Assembly (NCBI GenBank): GCA_021531865.1
Contig: JAFBIW010000008.1
Coordinates: 1-64,000, forward strand
Origin: Butyricicoccus pullicaecorum
GTDB taxonomy: Bacteria; Bacillota; Clostridia; Oscillospirales; Butyricicoccaceae
DNA: 64,000 nucleotides
Reading direction: 5' to 3'
The number at the start of each line of letters is the position of its first letter. Within the stretch, counting starts at the first letter, position 1. The notes below the pieces were generated by a model. It had not been told where the DNA came from and ran no database searches. It saw only the letters and a list, made by a program, of their open reading frames with translations. Below, piece after piece: positions 26,624 to 36,310 of this stretch. The position numbers and the translations under genes were made by a program.

Positions 26624-29248
26624 TTACGGCAGATCCTGCCGGCGGAGCTTCATTTCGCGCCAATCGTCCTTGGAAATGAGGATCTGGCGGGGTTTGGAGC
26701 CTTCGAACGGGCCGACGATGCCGCGCTGCTCCATCTGGTCGACGATGCGCGCGGCGCGGGAGTAGCCCAGCTTGAGCCGCCGCTGGAGCATGGAGACCGA
26801 GGCCTGTCCGCAGTCCATGACGACGTCGATGGCCTCCATGAGCATCTCGTCCTCCTCGCTGCCGCCGTCGCCCGAGGAACCGCCGCCCGACTGGGCGTCG
26901 GCCTGCTTCTCGATGTGCTCGAGGATCTCCTGACTGTATTCGGCGGTCGCGTTGGACTTGATGTATTCAATGACGCCCTCGATCTCGTCGTTCGAGATGA
27001 AGCAGCCCTGAATACGCTGGGGCTTGCCCTCGCCCAGCGGGGCGTAGAGCATGTCGCCCTTGCCGATGAGCTTTTCGGCGCCCGTCTGGTCGAGGATGAT
27101 GCGGGATTCGATCTGGGACGCGACGGCGAAGGCGATGCGCGAGGGAATGTTGGCCTTCATGATGCCGGTGATGACGTCGGAGGACGGACGCTGGGTGGCG
27201 ACGATCAGGTACATACCGGCGGCGCGCGCCTTCTGCGCGATGCGGCAGATCGAGGTCTCGACCTCCTTGGCGGCGACCATCATGAGGTCGGCCAGCTCGT
27301 CGATGACAATGACGATCTGGGGCAGGACGGCGTAGGTCTCGGGCGCGCCGCCCTCGATCTCGGCGGCCTCGGCCTTTTTGCGGCGCATGAGGGCGTTGTA
27401 GTCCTCGAGCTTGCGCACCTGATTGTCAGCGAACAGCTTATAGCGGCGTTCCATCTCGCCGACCGCCCAGTTGAGCGCCCCTGCGGCCTTTTTGGGGTCG
27501 GTGACGACCGGGATGAGCAGGTGGGGAATGCCGTTGTAGTTGCCCAGCTCGACCATTTTGGGGTCGACCATAATCAGGCGGACTTCCTCGGGGGTGGACT
27601 TATAGAGCAGGGAAATGAGCATGGAGTTGATGCAGACCGATTTGCCCGAGCCGGTCGTACCGGCGATGAGCAGATGGGGCATCTTGGCGATGTCGCCGAT
27701 GACGGGCGCGCCCGTGATGTCCTTGCCGACCGAGAAGGCCACGCGGGAGGACGCGTTTTTGAAGGCGTCCGAGCCGAGCACCTCACGGATGGAGACCATC
27801 GTGACCGCCTTGTTGGGCACCTCGATGCCGATGGCGACCTTGTCGGGGATGGGCGCGATGCGCACCGAGACCGCGCCCAGCGAGAGGGCGATATCGTCGG
27901 CCAGAGCGGTGATGCGGCTGAACTTGACGCCGCGGGAGATGGTCAGCTCAAAGCGGGTGACCGAGGGGCCGCGCACGATGCCGATGATCGTCGCGTCCAC
28001 GCCGAAGGACTGGAGGGTGTCGATCAAACGCTGGCTGTTTTCGGTCAGCTCGGCCTGTACGTTGCCCTTGGCGGCCGATTTGGCGGGCTTCAGCAGGTCG
28101 ATGGGCGGATAGGAATAGACGGGCGCGGGGGCCTTCTGGCTCTCGTCCATGGCGGCGCTCATCGCGGCCTGCTCCTTGTCCGAGATCGTTTCGGGTTTCT
28201 TCTTTTTGGAGGCCGCGGCCGGTTCCTCCCACGGGGGCGTATCGTCGCCCGCCGGGGCGGCGGGCGCGGGCATGTCCTCCCCGGGCGCGACCGCGTCGCG
28301 GTTTTCGAGCAGGGAGAGGATGTCGCTGAAGGGGTCGCCGTCGTCCGCGTCGTCCGGTTCGGTGCGGGCGCGGGCGTCGTTGCGCGCGTCCTGCGCACGC
28401 AGGACGGCGTCGGGCGGCAGCTTGGGTTCGATCAGGCCGTCGCCCGCGGGGTCGTCCGGGTCGGACGGGATCGGCCCGTCGTCGAGCGGGATGTCGATGG
28501 CCGCGCGGCGGCGCTTCTGCTCGGCGCGGGCGGCGCGGCGCTCGGCTGCGGCGACGTGGACGTTGGGCAGGGAGATCGGGTCTTCATAGTACGCCCGCTC
28601 CTCCTCGCTCTCGTATTCGTAGTCCGCCGGGCGGCGGATGGCCTCCCAGATGACGCCCGGAGTCAGCCGCAGAGCGACCATCAGGTCGGCACACAGAGCG
28701 GCCAGCACCAGAATGAGTGCGCCGATCGAGGAAAACGCCCATTCGAGCAGGATGTACAGCCCGCCCGAGAGCAGACCGCCCGCGTGCAGGTTGGCGCCGT
28801 CGCGGAGCAGGTCGCCCAGCGTGCGCATGGACAGGTCGTACTGGTTGGCGCGGAGCAGGGCGTGCACGAATGCGCCCGACAGCACGGGCACGAGGGCGAT
28901 GGCCGCGCCGCGCAGGCGGACGGGGCCTTTCTCGCGGCGGTAGAAGAGCAGGGCGGCCAGCGCGAGCAGGGCGACCGGCCAGAGATAGAGTCCCCAGCCG
29001 AACAGCGAGGTGATCGCGGTGCGCAGCATCCGCAGGACGAAGCCGTCGCTCTTGAAGACGGCCACACCCGCGATCAGGCCGAGCACGGCGTAGATGCCCG
29101 CCCAGACCTCGCGGGGCAGGCTGATCAGCTCGACCGGCTCGGCAGCGGGCGCACGGGCGGCACGCTTCCTGGACGCGGCGTCGGAAGCGGCCTTACCGGC
29201 GGACTTTTTGCGGCCGGAGGCGGCGGATTTTGTGGATCTGGATGCCAT
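26624..29248 (-). CDS. ftsK: FtsK/SpoIIIE DNA translocase
   Basis: 874 residues. A basic N-terminal tail and about four membrane helices (about 45-190) are followed by an acidic linker (about 200-390) and the motor. Walker [14 protein letters not shown] lies at about 530, Walker [13 protein letters not shown] at about 649, and the gamma winged helix (about 809-865, [20 protein letters not shown]) reads KOPS/SRS orientation sequences. It pumps chromosomal DNA at the division or sporulation septum. A single gene may serve both roles. Start ATG at 29248. Confidence 0.94.
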   Translation of the reverse strand: MASRSTKSAASGRKKSAGKAASDAASRKRAARAPAAEPVELISLPREVWAGIYAVLGLIAGVAVFKSDGFVLRMLRTAITSLFGWGLYLWPVALLALAALLFYRREKGPVRLRGAAIALVPVLSGAFVHALLRANQYDLSMRTLGDLLRDGANLHAGGLLSGGLYILLEWAFSSIGALILVLAALCADLMVALRLTPGVIWEAIRRPADYEYESEEERAYYEDPISLPNVHVAAAERRAARAEQKRRRAAIDIPLDDGPIPSDPDDPAGDGLIEPKLPPDAVLRAQDARNDARARTEPDDADDGDPFSDILSLLENRDAVAPGEDMPAPAAPAGDDTPPWEEPAAASKKKKPETISDKEQAAMSAAMDESQKAPAPVYSYPPIDLLKPAKSAAKGNVQAELTENSQRLIDTLQSFGVDATIIGIVRGPSVTRFELTISRGVKFSRITALADDIALSLGAVSVRIAPIPDKVAIGIEVPNKAVTMVSIREVLGSDAFKNASSRVAFSVGKDITGAPVIGDIAKMPHLLIAGTTGSGKSVCINSMLISLLYKSTPEEVRLIMVDPKMVELGNYNGIPHLLIPVVTDPKKAAGALNWAVGEMERRYKLFADNQVRKLEDYNALMRRKKAEAAEIEGGAPETYAVLPQIVIVIDELADLMMVAAKEVETSICRIAQKARAAGMYLIVATQRPSSDVITGIMKANIPSRIAFAVASQIESRIILDQTGAEKLIGKGDMLYAPLGEGKPQRIQGCFISNDEIEGVIEYIKSNATAEYSQEILEHIEKQADAQSGGGSSGDGGSEEDEMLMEAIDVVMDCGQASVSMLQRRLKLGYSRAARIVDQMEQRGIVGPFEGSKPRQILISKDDWREMKLRRQDLP

Positions 29249-29298
29249 AAATTCACCTCTGTGTCAGGAAATGTACGGGAAATGTGCGAAAAACAGGG

Positions 29299-30129
29299 TC
29301 AGATCATCATTTTCGCCAGCGAGGCGATGATGGTGATGAGGCCGATGGCGGTGCAATAGACGACGAAGACGCGGAAATTGCCGCGTTTTGCGACGAAGCG
29401 CACCATTTTGATCGCGGCGAGACCGGAGAGCATCGAAACGATGACGCCGACGAGATAGACATAGACCGGCACGCCGCTGCCGCCCGCCGTCGCGACGGCC
29501 TCCCCGACCTCCAGAATGTTCGCGCCCAGAATGACGGGCAGGGACATGATGAAGGCGAAGCGGACGGCGAAATCGCGGGAGAAGCCGCGGGACAGACCGG
29601 CGATCATCGTGGTGCCCGAGCGGGACAGGCCGGGCAGGACGGCGAAGCACTGGCACACGCCGACCACAAAACCATCCAGATAGCGGGCGTTTTTCTCGGT
29701 TTTGTGTCCCTTGGGGAACTTTTCGGATAAGTACAGGATGGCGGCCGTCACAAGCAGCATACAGCCGACGAGCAGGGGGGACTGGAACGCGGCCTCGATC
29801 CAGCTCTTGATGGGCAGGATGGCGAACATGGGCAGGACGGACAGCAGCAGCATGATGATGAAGCGGCGGTAGGGCTGGTTCTGCACTTTGAAGCCCGCGC
29901 CCGCCCAGCGGAAAAATTCGACGATCAGCTCACGGATATCGCTCCAAAAGGCGACGATGACCGAGAGCAGGGTGCCGAAATGCAGCAGGACATTGAAGAG
30001 CATATTGTCGCTCTCGGTGGACAGGCCGAACAGGGTCTGCGCCAGCGTCAGGTGACCGGACGAGGAAACGGGCAGGAACTCGGTCAGACCTTGCACGAGA
30101 CCCAGCACAATGGCATGGAATACGTTCAT
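29299..30129 (-). CDS. uppP: Undecaprenyl-diphosphatase (BacA type)
   Basis: 276 residues, about eight membrane helices. The signature GLTEFLPVSSSGHL (residues 12-25) and the second motif PGLSRSGTTMIAGLSRGFSR (about 155-175) hold the catalytic Glu, Ser/His and Arg. It removes a phosphate from undecaprenyl diphosphate to recycle the lipid carrier for peptidoglycan and gives bacitracin tolerance. GGAGGTAACA precedes the ATG at 30129, which fits better than the ATG six codons upstream. Confidence 0.95.
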   Translation of the reverse strand: MNVFHAIVLGLVQGLTEFLPVSSSGHLTLAQTLFGLSTESDNMLFNVLLHFGTLLSVIVAFWSDIRELIVEFFRWAGAGFKVQNQPYRRFIIMLLLSVLPMFAILPIKSWIEAAFQSPLLVGCMLLVTAAILYLSEKFPKGHKTEKNARYLDGFVVGVCQCFAVLPGLSRSGTTMIAGLSRGFSRDFAVRFAFIMSLPVILGANILEVGEAVATAGGSGVPVYVYLVGVIVSMLSGLAAIKMVRFVAKRGNFRVFVVYCTAIGLITIIASLAKMMI

Positions 30130-30314
30130 AATTTCTGTTACCTCCACAGCGGAATGGTCGTGTTTGGGGAACGGTGCGGTGCGCCGCGCCGTATCATGGT
30201 CATACGTTCCTATTATATCATACCCGACCGCGTTTTACCATTCTTTTTCCCCGCGGGAAGCCCCGTCCGTTTTTGTTAAATTTTTCTGAAATACTGTTTT
30301 TCGCCCGCCGCCTG

Positions 30315-30323
30315 TGTTATACT
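30315..30323 (+). promoter_or_regulatory. Extended -10 promoter of rfbA
   Basis: TGT-TATACT 58 bases ahead of the rfbA start; the -35 region is poor, as is common with extended -10 elements. Confidence 0.45.
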
Positions 30324-30380
30324 GTAGCTAGGAAAAGGATATAGCAACACCGTTCGGAACGTATATCTGGAGGGAATCTT

Positions 30381-31244
30381 ATGAAAGGAATCATTCTGGC
30401 CGCCGGAAAAGGCTCGCGCCTCTATCCCATGACCCGCCCGACCTGCAAGCCCCTGCTCCCGGTTTATGACAAGCCGATGATCTACTATCCCCTCGCTGTC
30501 CTGATGCAGGCCGGCATCAAGGATATCCTCATCATCATCCCGCCCGGAGAGGAAGGCCCGTTTTACCGCCTGCTGGGCAACGGCGCGCGCTGGGGCGTGA
30601 ATATCTCGTATGAGGTGCAGGAGGTCGCGCGCGGCATTGCCGACGCCCTGCTCATCGGTGAGCGCTTCATCAGCGGGGATTCGGTCTGCCTCGTGCTGGG
30701 CGATAACATCTTCCACAGCCTGTCGATCGAAAAGCTCCTGTCGCGCGCCGTGCGCAAGGCGCATGAGGGCGGCGCGACCGTCTTCGGCTACTACGTCGCC
30801 AATCCCCGCGCCTTCGGCGTGGTCGAGTTCGACGAGGAGGGGCGCGCCATCTCGATCGAGGAAAAGCCCCGCCTGCCCAAGTCCAATTACATCATCCCCG
30901 GCCTGTATTTCTATGACAACAATGTCATCGAGATCGCCAGGGGGCTGAAGCCCTCGGCACGCGGAGAGCTGGAAATCAGTGATGTCAATTTGGAATATCT
31001 CCGCCGGGATCAACTCCACGTAATCAAGCTCGACCGCGATTTCGTCTGGCTGGACGCCGGAACGGCCGACAACCTGCTCACCGCCGGACAGGCCGTCAAG
31101 CAGGTGCAGGACGAGACCGGCCGCTACGTCGCCTGCCTGGAGGAAATCGCCTACAACCGGGGCTATATCGACGTGGACGATCTTCACCGGCTGGGTCATG
31201 AGCTGGAACAGACGCTATACGGACAGTATTTGCTCTGTCTCTGA
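30381..31244 (+). CDS. rfbA: Glucose-1-phosphate thymidylyltransferase
   Basis: 287 residues. The nucleotide-binding loop is LAAGKGSRLYPMT (residues 6-18), followed by KPLLPVYDKPMIYYP, LGDNIFH and VEFDEEG..ISIEEKP, the RmlA/RfbA pattern. It makes dTDP-glucose from dTTP and glucose-1-phosphate, the first step to dTDP-rhamnose and other deoxysugars. The other rml genes are not nearby, so it stands alone here and may supply a distant glycan cluster. GGAGG precedes the ATG. Confidence 0.93.
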   Translation: MKGIILAAGKGSRLYPMTRPTCKPLLPVYDKPMIYYPLAVLMQAGIKDILIIIPPGEEGPFYRLLGNGARWGVNISYEVQEVARGIADALLIGERFISGDSVCLVLGDNIFHSLSIEKLLSRAVRKAHEGGATVFGYYVANPRAFGVVEFDEEGRAISIEEKPRLPKSNYIIPGLYFYDNNVIEIARGLKPSARGELEISDVNLEYLRRDQLHVIKLDRDFVWLDAGTADNLLTAGQAVKQVQDETGRYVACLEEIAYNRGYIDVDDLHRLGHELEQTLYGQYLLCL

Positions 31245-31275
31245 TTACATTATGTATTAAAAAGGAAGGCTACCC

Positions 31276-31728
31276 ATGGCAGTATTCACCGTTACCAAAA
31301 CCTACCGCACCAAGGCCCACATGGGCATGATTGACATTACCGAGGACTTTCAGGACGCCGTTTCGCAGGCGTGCCGGGAGAAGGGCATCTCGTCGGGCAC
31401 GATCACCGGCTTTACGACCGGCGGCGTGGCCGGTCTGACCACCCTCGAGTACGAGCCGGGCATGGTCAAGCATGACCTCAAGGCCGCGATGGACGTGTTC
31501 TCGCCCTATACTGACGAGAGCGGCCGGGTCATCTACTACCACCACCACGACACGTGGCACGACGACAACGGCTCGTCCCACATCAAGGCCGCCCTGCTCT
31601 CGCCCTTCATCGTCGTCCCCTTTGTGAACGGCCGCATCACGGTCGGCCCGTGGCAGAACCTGACGCTGGTCGAGTGCGACACCCGCGACCGCACCCGCGA
31701 CGTGGTTTTTCAGGTCATGGGCGAATAA
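31276..31728 (+). CDS. YjbQ family protein (UPF0047)
   Basis: 150 residues covering the whole YjbQ/UPF0047 domain, with GITGFTTGGVAGLTT-like core, HHHDTWHDDNGSSHIKAAL metal-type histidine cluster and the terminal GPWQNLTLVECDTRDRTRDV. Some members are described as secondary thiamine-phosphate synthases because they complement thiE mutants; the true function is uncertain. It lies 31 bases after rfbA, likely on one transcript that ends at the terminator at 31747. Confidence 0.85.
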   Translation: MAVFTVTKTYRTKAHMGMIDITEDFQDAVSQACREKGISSGTITGFTTGGVAGLTTLEYEPGMVKHDLKAAMDVFSPYTDESGRVIYYHHHDTWHDDNGSSHIKAALLSPFIVVPFVNGRITVGPWQNLTLVECDTRDRTRDVVFQVMGE

Positions 31729-31746
31729 AATATCGAATATTTTCAC

Positions 31747-31775
31747 AAAAAGGCTCCCGTTTGGGAGCCTTTTTT
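31747..31775 (+). terminator. Terminator after yjbQ
   Basis: AAAAAGGCTCCC-GTTT-GGGAGCCTTTTT followed by T residues. Confidence 0.93.
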
Positions 31776-31804
31776 GTATTCTGAAAAAATTTGGAAGGAA
31801 GCCC

Positions 31805-31852
31805 TTGACAAATCGGGTGTACCATTGTATATTTGTATTAAGCTCTTAATAC
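31805..31852 (+). promoter_or_regulatory. Promoter and operator of the GntR-ABC operon
   Basis: TTGACA (31805-31810), 17 bases, TATATT (31828-31833), then the perfect palindrome GTATTAAG-CT-CTTAATAC (31835-31852) across the transcript start. This is the expected place and size for a YtrA-type GntR operator, so the operon is probably autorepressed. Confidence 0.82.
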
Positions 31853-31875
31853 ATAAACACAAAGGAGGGCGGAAC

Positions 31876-32238
31876 ATGCAATGGAAACTGACGGACGACC
31901 GTCCAATCTGGCTCCAGCTCACCGAACAGCTCACCGAGCGCATCGTCTCCGGCGTATACCCGACCGGTTCGCGGATGCCGCCGGTGCGGGAGCTGGCGGC
32001 CGAGGCCGGCGTCAACCCGAACACGATGCAGCGCGCGTTGGCGCAGCTCGAAGCGGACGGACTGGTCGCGACCAACCGCACGGCGGGGCGCACGGTGACC
32101 GAGGACGCGGAAGCGGTCGGCCGGGTGCGCGGCCGCTTGGCGGAGGAAAAGATGGAGCTGTATGTGACCGGCATGGCGACGCTGGGCTACTCGGAGGAGG
32201 AAGCCGCGTCCCTGCTCATGCAAAGAAGGAGGAAATGA
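31876..32238 (+). CDS. GntR-family regulator, YtrA subfamily
   Basis: 120 residues: a winged helix (about 10-75, GSRMPPVRELAAEAGVNPNT with MQRALAQLEADGL) and a short helical tail, the compact YtrA form with no large effector domain. Such proteins repress the ABC operon they head, often relieved by envelope-active compounds. GGAGGGC precedes the ATG at 31876. The stop is next to the start of the ATPase gene. Confidence 0.9.
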   Translation: MQWKLTDDRPIWLQLTEQLTERIVSGVYPTGSRMPPVRELAAEAGVNPNTMQRALAQLEADGLVATNRTAGRTVTEDAEAVGRVRGRLAEEKMELYVTGMATLGYSEEEAASLLMQRRRK

Positions 32239-32239
32239 A

Positions 32240-32965
32240 ATGGATGAAATGCTGATCCGCCTGCACGGCCTGACCAAGCTCTACGGCAGCCAGCGTGCGC
32301 TGGACGGCGTGGATCTCGAGCTGGGCCGGGGCAAGATCGTCGGCCTGCTGGGGCCGAACGGCTCGGGCAAGACCACGATGATCAAATTATTATGCGGCCT
32401 GCTCCGCCCGACGGCGGGCGAGGTGCTGATCGACGGCGCCCTGCCCGGCCCCTATACCAAGTCGGTCATCAGCTACCTGCCCGACCGCATGTACTTCGCG
32501 GACTGGATGAAAACGAGCGATCTGGTCGACTTTTTCACCGATTTTTACGCCGACTTTGACCGCAAAAAGGCGGCGGAGATGTTCTCCGCGCTGAACATCC
32601 GCCCGGGCGACCGCATCAGGACGATGTCGAAGGGCACGAAGGAGAAGGTGCAGCTCGTGCTGGTCATGAGCCGCCGTGCCCAGCTTTACCTGCTCGACGA
32701 GCCGATCGCGGGCGTTGACCCGGCGGCGCGCGACTTCATCCTGAGCACCATCCTGACGAACTACAACGAGTCGGGCACGGTGCTCATCTCGACCCACCTG
32801 ATCGCCGACGTCGAGCGGGTGCTGGACGAGGCCGTCTTCCTGCAGAACGGCCACGTCGTCCGCCACGACACGGTCGATCACATCCGCGAGCTGGAGGGCA
32901 AGTCGGTCGATCAGCTCTTCCGCGAGATCTTCCGCGCGGTACCCTATCAGGGAGGTGACCTCTAA
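32240..32965 (+). CDS. ABC transporter ATPase (GntR operon)
   Basis: 241 residues, one ATP-binding cassette. Walker A GPNGSGKTT (about 40), Q-loop replaced by SYLPDRMYF, a weak signature MSKGTKEKVQL, Walker B LYLLDEPIAGVDPA and switch STHLIADV. It pairs with the permease encoded one base downstream. Substrate unknown; the GntR-linked exporters often concern antimicrobial peptides or cell-envelope stress. Confidence 0.9.
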   Translation: MDEMLIRLHGLTKLYGSQRALDGVDLELGRGKIVGLLGPNGSGKTTMIKLLCGLLRPTAGEVLIDGALPGPYTKSVISYLPDRMYFADWMKTSDLVDFFTDFYADFDRKKAAEMFSALNIRPGDRIRTMSKGTKEKVQLVLVMSRRAQLYLLDEPIAGVDPAARDFILSTILTNYNESGTVLISTHLIADVERVLDEAVFLQNGHVVRHDTVDHIRELEGKSVDQLFREIFRAVPYQGGDL

Positions 32966-33768
32966 TGTTTGGAAAACTGATGAAATATGAGATGAAATCG
33001 CTCACGCGCGGCCTATTGCCGCTCTACGGCGCGATTCTGGCCGTCGCCGTGATCAACCGCGTGCTCATGGGCATATCGCTCAACAGCGGCATGGGCATAC
33101 CGGAGGTCATCGCCATGATGGTCTATTTCGGCCTGTGCGTCGCGGTCGGCGTTGTGACGATCATGGCGGTCGTTCAGCGGTTTTATAAGGGTCTGCTCTG
33201 CGACGAGGGCTATCTGATGCACACCCTGCCCGTCCGTCCGGTCGAGCTGGTGCTCAGCAAGCTGACCGGCGCGACGGTCATGACCATCCTCTCGGGCGTC
33301 GTCGGCGTCGTTTCGGTGCTCATCCTGATGAGCGTGGGTCTGAACTTCGTCGATTTCTTCGCGGTCGACTGGCTCGGCGGCTTCCGTGATCTGTTCCGCA
33401 ACTTCCCGAGCTGGCCGCTGGCCGTGCTCGAGTGCCTGCTCGTCGGCCTGTTCTGCGTGACCGGTCAGATCGCCCAGCTTTACGCCGCGATGGCGCTGGG
33501 TCACCTGTCGAATAAGCACCGGGTCGCGATGTCCTTCGTCTGGTATCTGGTCATCTCGACCGCGCTGAGCGCCCTGCTCGGGATTTTCGTGACGGTGGCC
33601 AACGCGACCGGTCTCGATTACTGGCTGACCCAGCTCACGAGCGCGATGAACAGCTCGCTGTGCCTGCATCTGGGGCTGATCCTCACCGTGCTGGCCTACC
33701 TCGTCAAGACCGCGATCTTCTGCGGCGTGACCAACCACGTGCTGACGAATAAGCTCAATCTCGAGTAA
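32965..33768 (+). CDS. ABC transporter permease (GntR operon)
   Basis: 267 residues, six predicted membrane helices in the ABC-2 style, starting MFGKLMKYEMKSLTRGLLPL. Its ATG overlaps the ATPase stop codon by one base, which shows translational coupling. It should form a homodimeric or paired export channel with the ATPase. A terminator follows immediately (33772-33800). Confidence 0.85.
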   Translation: MFGKLMKYEMKSLTRGLLPLYGAILAVAVINRVLMGISLNSGMGIPEVIAMMVYFGLCVAVGVVTIMAVVQRFYKGLLCDEGYLMHTLPVRPVELVLSKLTGATVMTILSGVVGVVSVLILMSVGLNFVDFFAVDWLGGFRDLFRNFPSWPLAVLECLLVGLFCVTGQIAQLYAAMALGHLSNKHRVAMSFVWYLVISTALSALLGIFVTVANATGLDYWLTQLTSAMNSSLCLHLGLILTVLAYLVKTAIFCGVTNHVLTNKLNLE

Positions 33769-33771
33769 AAC

Positions 33772-33800
33772 AAAAAGAGCCGCAAAGCGGCTCTTTTTTT
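33772..33800 (+). terminator. Terminator of the GntR-ABC operon
   Basis: AAAAAGAGCCGC-AAA-GCGGCTCTTTTT and T run. It sits between convergent genes and works in both directions. Confidence 0.92.
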
Positions 33801-33815
33801 GTATGTATGTCGTTT

Positions 33816-34355
33816 TTATCCGACTTCCCATTCGATTTCGTCCATGTCGATATAGACGGCGGGCTCCGCCCCTTCCATCTCGGGCGTTACGTGGTAGATG
33901 ATCTCCTGCGCGCCGCTCCCGAAGTCGGGGACGCGGTGGAAGAGATCCTCGGCCAGCTCGATGAGGAAGGGCAGGAAATTCAGGAGCAGGACGATCAGAA
34001 TGATGATCAGCTTGACGGGCAGGCCGCGCTTTTCCTTCTCCCGGCGCTCGGCCGCTCCGGAGAGCGAGGGCGCGGGCTTGGCCCTGGAGGACGCGGTTTT
34101 GGACTTTTTCGCGGATTTTGTCTGCTGTTTGGGCTTGCGGATGGAGGGATAGGCGCTGGTGTCCCGGCCGGAATCGCGGCTTCTGCGGTCGCGGTCGTCG
34201 ACGTGGGCGCAGGTCGTCGTCGGCGTATCCTCGAGCGTGCGGTGCCGGTGGGACGTGCCGCGCTTTTTGGTGCCGAAGATCGGACTGCGCTTGCCGCAGA
34301 CCGGGCATTCCCGTTCGTCCTCCATATAATGTACGCCGCAATAGGGACATTTCAT
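33816..34355 (-). CDS. Zinc-ribbon membrane protein of unknown function
   Basis: 179 residues. Two CxxC pairs at the N-terminus (CPYC residues 3-6, CPVC about 17-20) form a zinc ribbon. A basic, serine/lysine-rich linker (about 30-110) leads to one membrane helix (LPVKLIIILIVLLLNFLPFL, about 112-131) and an acidic outer or inner tail. I recognise no family beyond this layout, which is common in Clostridia. Function unknown. Confidence 0.75.
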   Translation of the reverse strand: MKCPYCGVHYMEDERECPVCGKRSPIFGTKKRGTSHRHRTLEDTPTTTCAHVDDRDRRSRDSGRDTSAYPSIRKPKQQTKSAKKSKTASSRAKPAPSLSGAAERREKEKRGLPVKLIIILIVLLLNFLPFLIELAEDLFHRVPDFGSGAQEIIYHVTPEMEGAEPAVYIDMDEIEWEVG

Positions 34356-34425
34356 TCCAAAAACACCGCCTTTCCGTTCTTCTTTATCCTAACATGAACC
34401 GCGCACGGTTACAATGCCAATTTGG

Positions 34426-35244
34426 TTACAATCCGTCGCCCAGCAGGTGATAAATGGCCTGCGCGACGCCGTCCTCGGCGTTCGTGGCGGTGATGTAGCG
34501 CGCGAGCCGCTTGACCTCGTCGGTGGCGTTGCCCATGGCGACCGGCATCCCGACGGCCGCGAGCATTTCGAGGTCGTTTTCGCTGTCGCCCATGGCGATG
34601 CACCGGTCGAGCGAGGTGCCCAGCTCCTGACAGAGCATACCGAGGGCGCGGCCCTTGTCTGCGAGGGGGGAAATGACCTCGATGTTGTCGTCGGCCGAGC
34701 TCATGACGCGCACGCCGGGGATCCGCTCGATCTGCCGCCGGGCGAAGTTGAGCAGGATCGGGTCGCGGGAGCGGCAGAAAATTTTGTCGACCGAAAGGTG
34801 CTGGGTGGCGATGTATTCCGCGACCGAGCGTTCGACCTGCTTGCTTTCGAGGAAGCCCTCGTTGGTCTTGTAGCGGCTGAAATACATCTCGTCGTAGGGG
34901 GTGATGAGCAGGCTTTCGGCGGCGTAGATCATGGAGGTCATGCCGATGCGCTCGACCACGGCGGCGGCGCGGACGGCCGGTTCCCACGGAATCGAGATGC
35001 GCATGGTGCAGGCGTTGCGGCTGGCCGAGGAGAGGGTCGCGCCGCCGGCGGTGACCATCAGGTCGTCTGTGCCCAGCTTGCCGGCGAACTCGGCGGCCTC
35101 GCCGCAGATGCGGCCGGTCGAGATGACGACGCGGCAGCCCCGGGCGCGGGCCCACGCGACCGCCTCGCGCACGGCGGGTCGGACGACGCTGCCCGGGCCG
35201 AGCGCGGTACCGTCGAGGTCGAGCGCGATCAGATCATATTTCAT
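34426..35244 (-). CDS. Cof-type HAD phosphatase
   Basis: 272 residues. HAD motif I LDLDGTAL (about 6-13, nucleophile Asp), motif II in VISTGR, motif III lysine near ADKGRALGML and motif IV AMGDSENDLEML (about 215-226), with the C2 cap of Cof proteins. These dephosphorylate sugar phosphates or flavin and pyridoxal phosphates. The ATG at 35244 (MKYDLIALDLDG) begins the domain; the open frame 13 codons upstream is not needed. Confidence 0.92.
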   Translation of the reverse strand: MKYDLIALDLDGTALGPGSVVRPAVREAVAWARARGCRVVISTGRICGEAAEFAGKLGTDDLMVTAGGATLSSASRNACTMRISIPWEPAVRAAAVVERIGMTSMIYAAESLLITPYDEMYFSRYKTNEGFLESKQVERSVAEYIATQHLSVDKIFCRSRDPILLNFARRQIERIPGVRVMSSADDNIEVISPLADKGRALGMLCQELGTSLDRCIAMGDSENDLEMLAAVGMPVAMGNATDEVKRLARYITATNAEDGVAQAIYHLLGDGL

Positions 35245-35356
35245 AAAGCGGAAAACCATCCTTTGCTGCGATTTCTGTTCCATTTAAGGATAAAGCATTT
35301 CCGGGGAAAAAGCAAGGGGCAGACGGCGGAACAGAATCCGGATGGAACGAAGCGGT

Positions 35357-35395
35357 AAAAAAAAGGTATGCGCCCGTCGGACGCATACCCTTTTT
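35357..35395 (-). terminator. Terminator after the Hyi-like gene
   Basis: On the minus strand, GGTATGCG / CGCATACC with a nine-base loop is followed by T8. Confidence 0.85.
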
Positions 35396-35416
35396 GGATG
35401 CTTCGCTTTTCGTTTC

Positions 35417-36202
35417 TCAGAACGCCATGATGGCCTTGACGGCGGTGGCGGTGTCGGTCTTGGGCATCAGCTCGAAGCCGATGCGGCCGGTATAGCCGAC
35501 CGCCTCGAGGCAGGCGAAGACGTTCGCGTAGTTGATCTCGCCGGTGCCCGGCTCGTGACGGCCCGGGGCGTCGGCGACGTGGATGTGGCCGAGCTGGTCG
35601 GCGTAGGCGCGGATGGTGTCGCACAGCGAGCCCTCGTTGAGCTGCATGTGGTAAACGTCGTAGAGCACTTTGAGCATGGGCGAGCCGATCAGGCGGGTCA
35701 TCTCGGCGGCCATCTGGGTGTGGGCGAGGAAGTTGCCGACGTGGTCGGTGGTGATGTTGAGCGGCTCGAGGTTCATCGCGATGCCGCTTTCCTCGGCGAT
35801 CTTGGCGCATTCGAGCAGCATATCGTACATCGAGCACAGCTTGACGGTGTCCGAAAGCTCGTCATAGTGGTTGACGACAATGCCGCCGTCGCCCAGCGCA
35901 TTGGAGTGGATGGTGACGCTCTTCGCGCCGATCTTCTGCGCGGCCGCGACCGACTGGCGCAGGAAATCGAGGTACTTTTCCTTGTGGGTGGGGTCGATCA
36001 GGGAGTAGTCGGCGTCGCCGTTGAAGCCGGAAATGCCGATGCCGGCCTTTTCAGCCGCGGCCTTGACCGCGTCCAGATCCTTGTCGGTCCAGCTCCAGAA
36101 CTCGACGAACTCAAAGCCGTCGTCCTTGGCGGCCTGGAAGCGGTCAAGGAAGGGAATTTCGGAATACATCGGCTCGATGCAGGCGGAACGCATGAATTTC
36201 AT
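35417..36202 (-). CDS. Hydroxypyruvate-isomerase-like sugar epimerase (TIM barrel)
   Basis: 261 residues, xylose-isomerase-like TIM barrel. Metal ligands are seen in NLEPLNITTDH (Glu), LYDVYHMQLNEG (Asp/His), HIHVADAPGRHEPGTGEIN (His, then Glu) and GRIGFELMP (final Glu). This set matches Hyi and related ketose isomerase/epimerases. The likely substrate is a small keto-sugar or hydroxypyruvate. A LacI-family regulator gene diverges from it, and both promoters carry inverted repeats, so control by that regulator is likely. Confidence 0.88.
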   Translation of the reverse strand: MKFMRSACIEPMYSEIPFLDRFQAAKDDGFEFVEFWSWTDKDLDAVKAAAEKAGIGISGFNGDADYSLIDPTHKEKYLDFLRQSVAAAQKIGAKSVTIHSNALGDGGIVVNHYDELSDTVKLCSMYDMLLECAKIAEESGIAMNLEPLNITTDHVGNFLAHTQMAAEMTRLIGSPMLKVLYDVYHMQLNEGSLCDTIRAYADQLGHIHVADAPGRHEPGTGEINYANVFACLEAVGYTGRIGFELMPKTDTATAVKAIMAF

Positions 36203-36280
36203 AATCAGTTACCTCCTATATGGGACGGCGGGGAGGCCCTCGGCCTGTGCACCTGCACCGTCTGTGCTTTTTATGGCTTG

Positions 36281-36310
36281 ATTATAGGCGGGCGGTGTGT
36301 GCTTTGTCAA
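36281..36310 (-). promoter_or_regulatory. Promoter of the Hyi-like gene
   Basis: Minus strand: TTGACA (36310-36305), 18 bases, TATAAT (36286-36281). The inverted repeat TGTGTGC-N16-GCACACA flanks the -35, giving a candidate operator; TGTGCTTTTTGCACA recurs at about 36599. Confidence 0.75.

Noticed and set aside
26132-29359. 1075-codon plus-strand open frame opposite the flavin reductase and ftsK genes
   Set aside because: It mirrors two well-recognised genes, has no domain or ribosome site and an Asp/Gly/Val/Arg composition typical of antisense frames.
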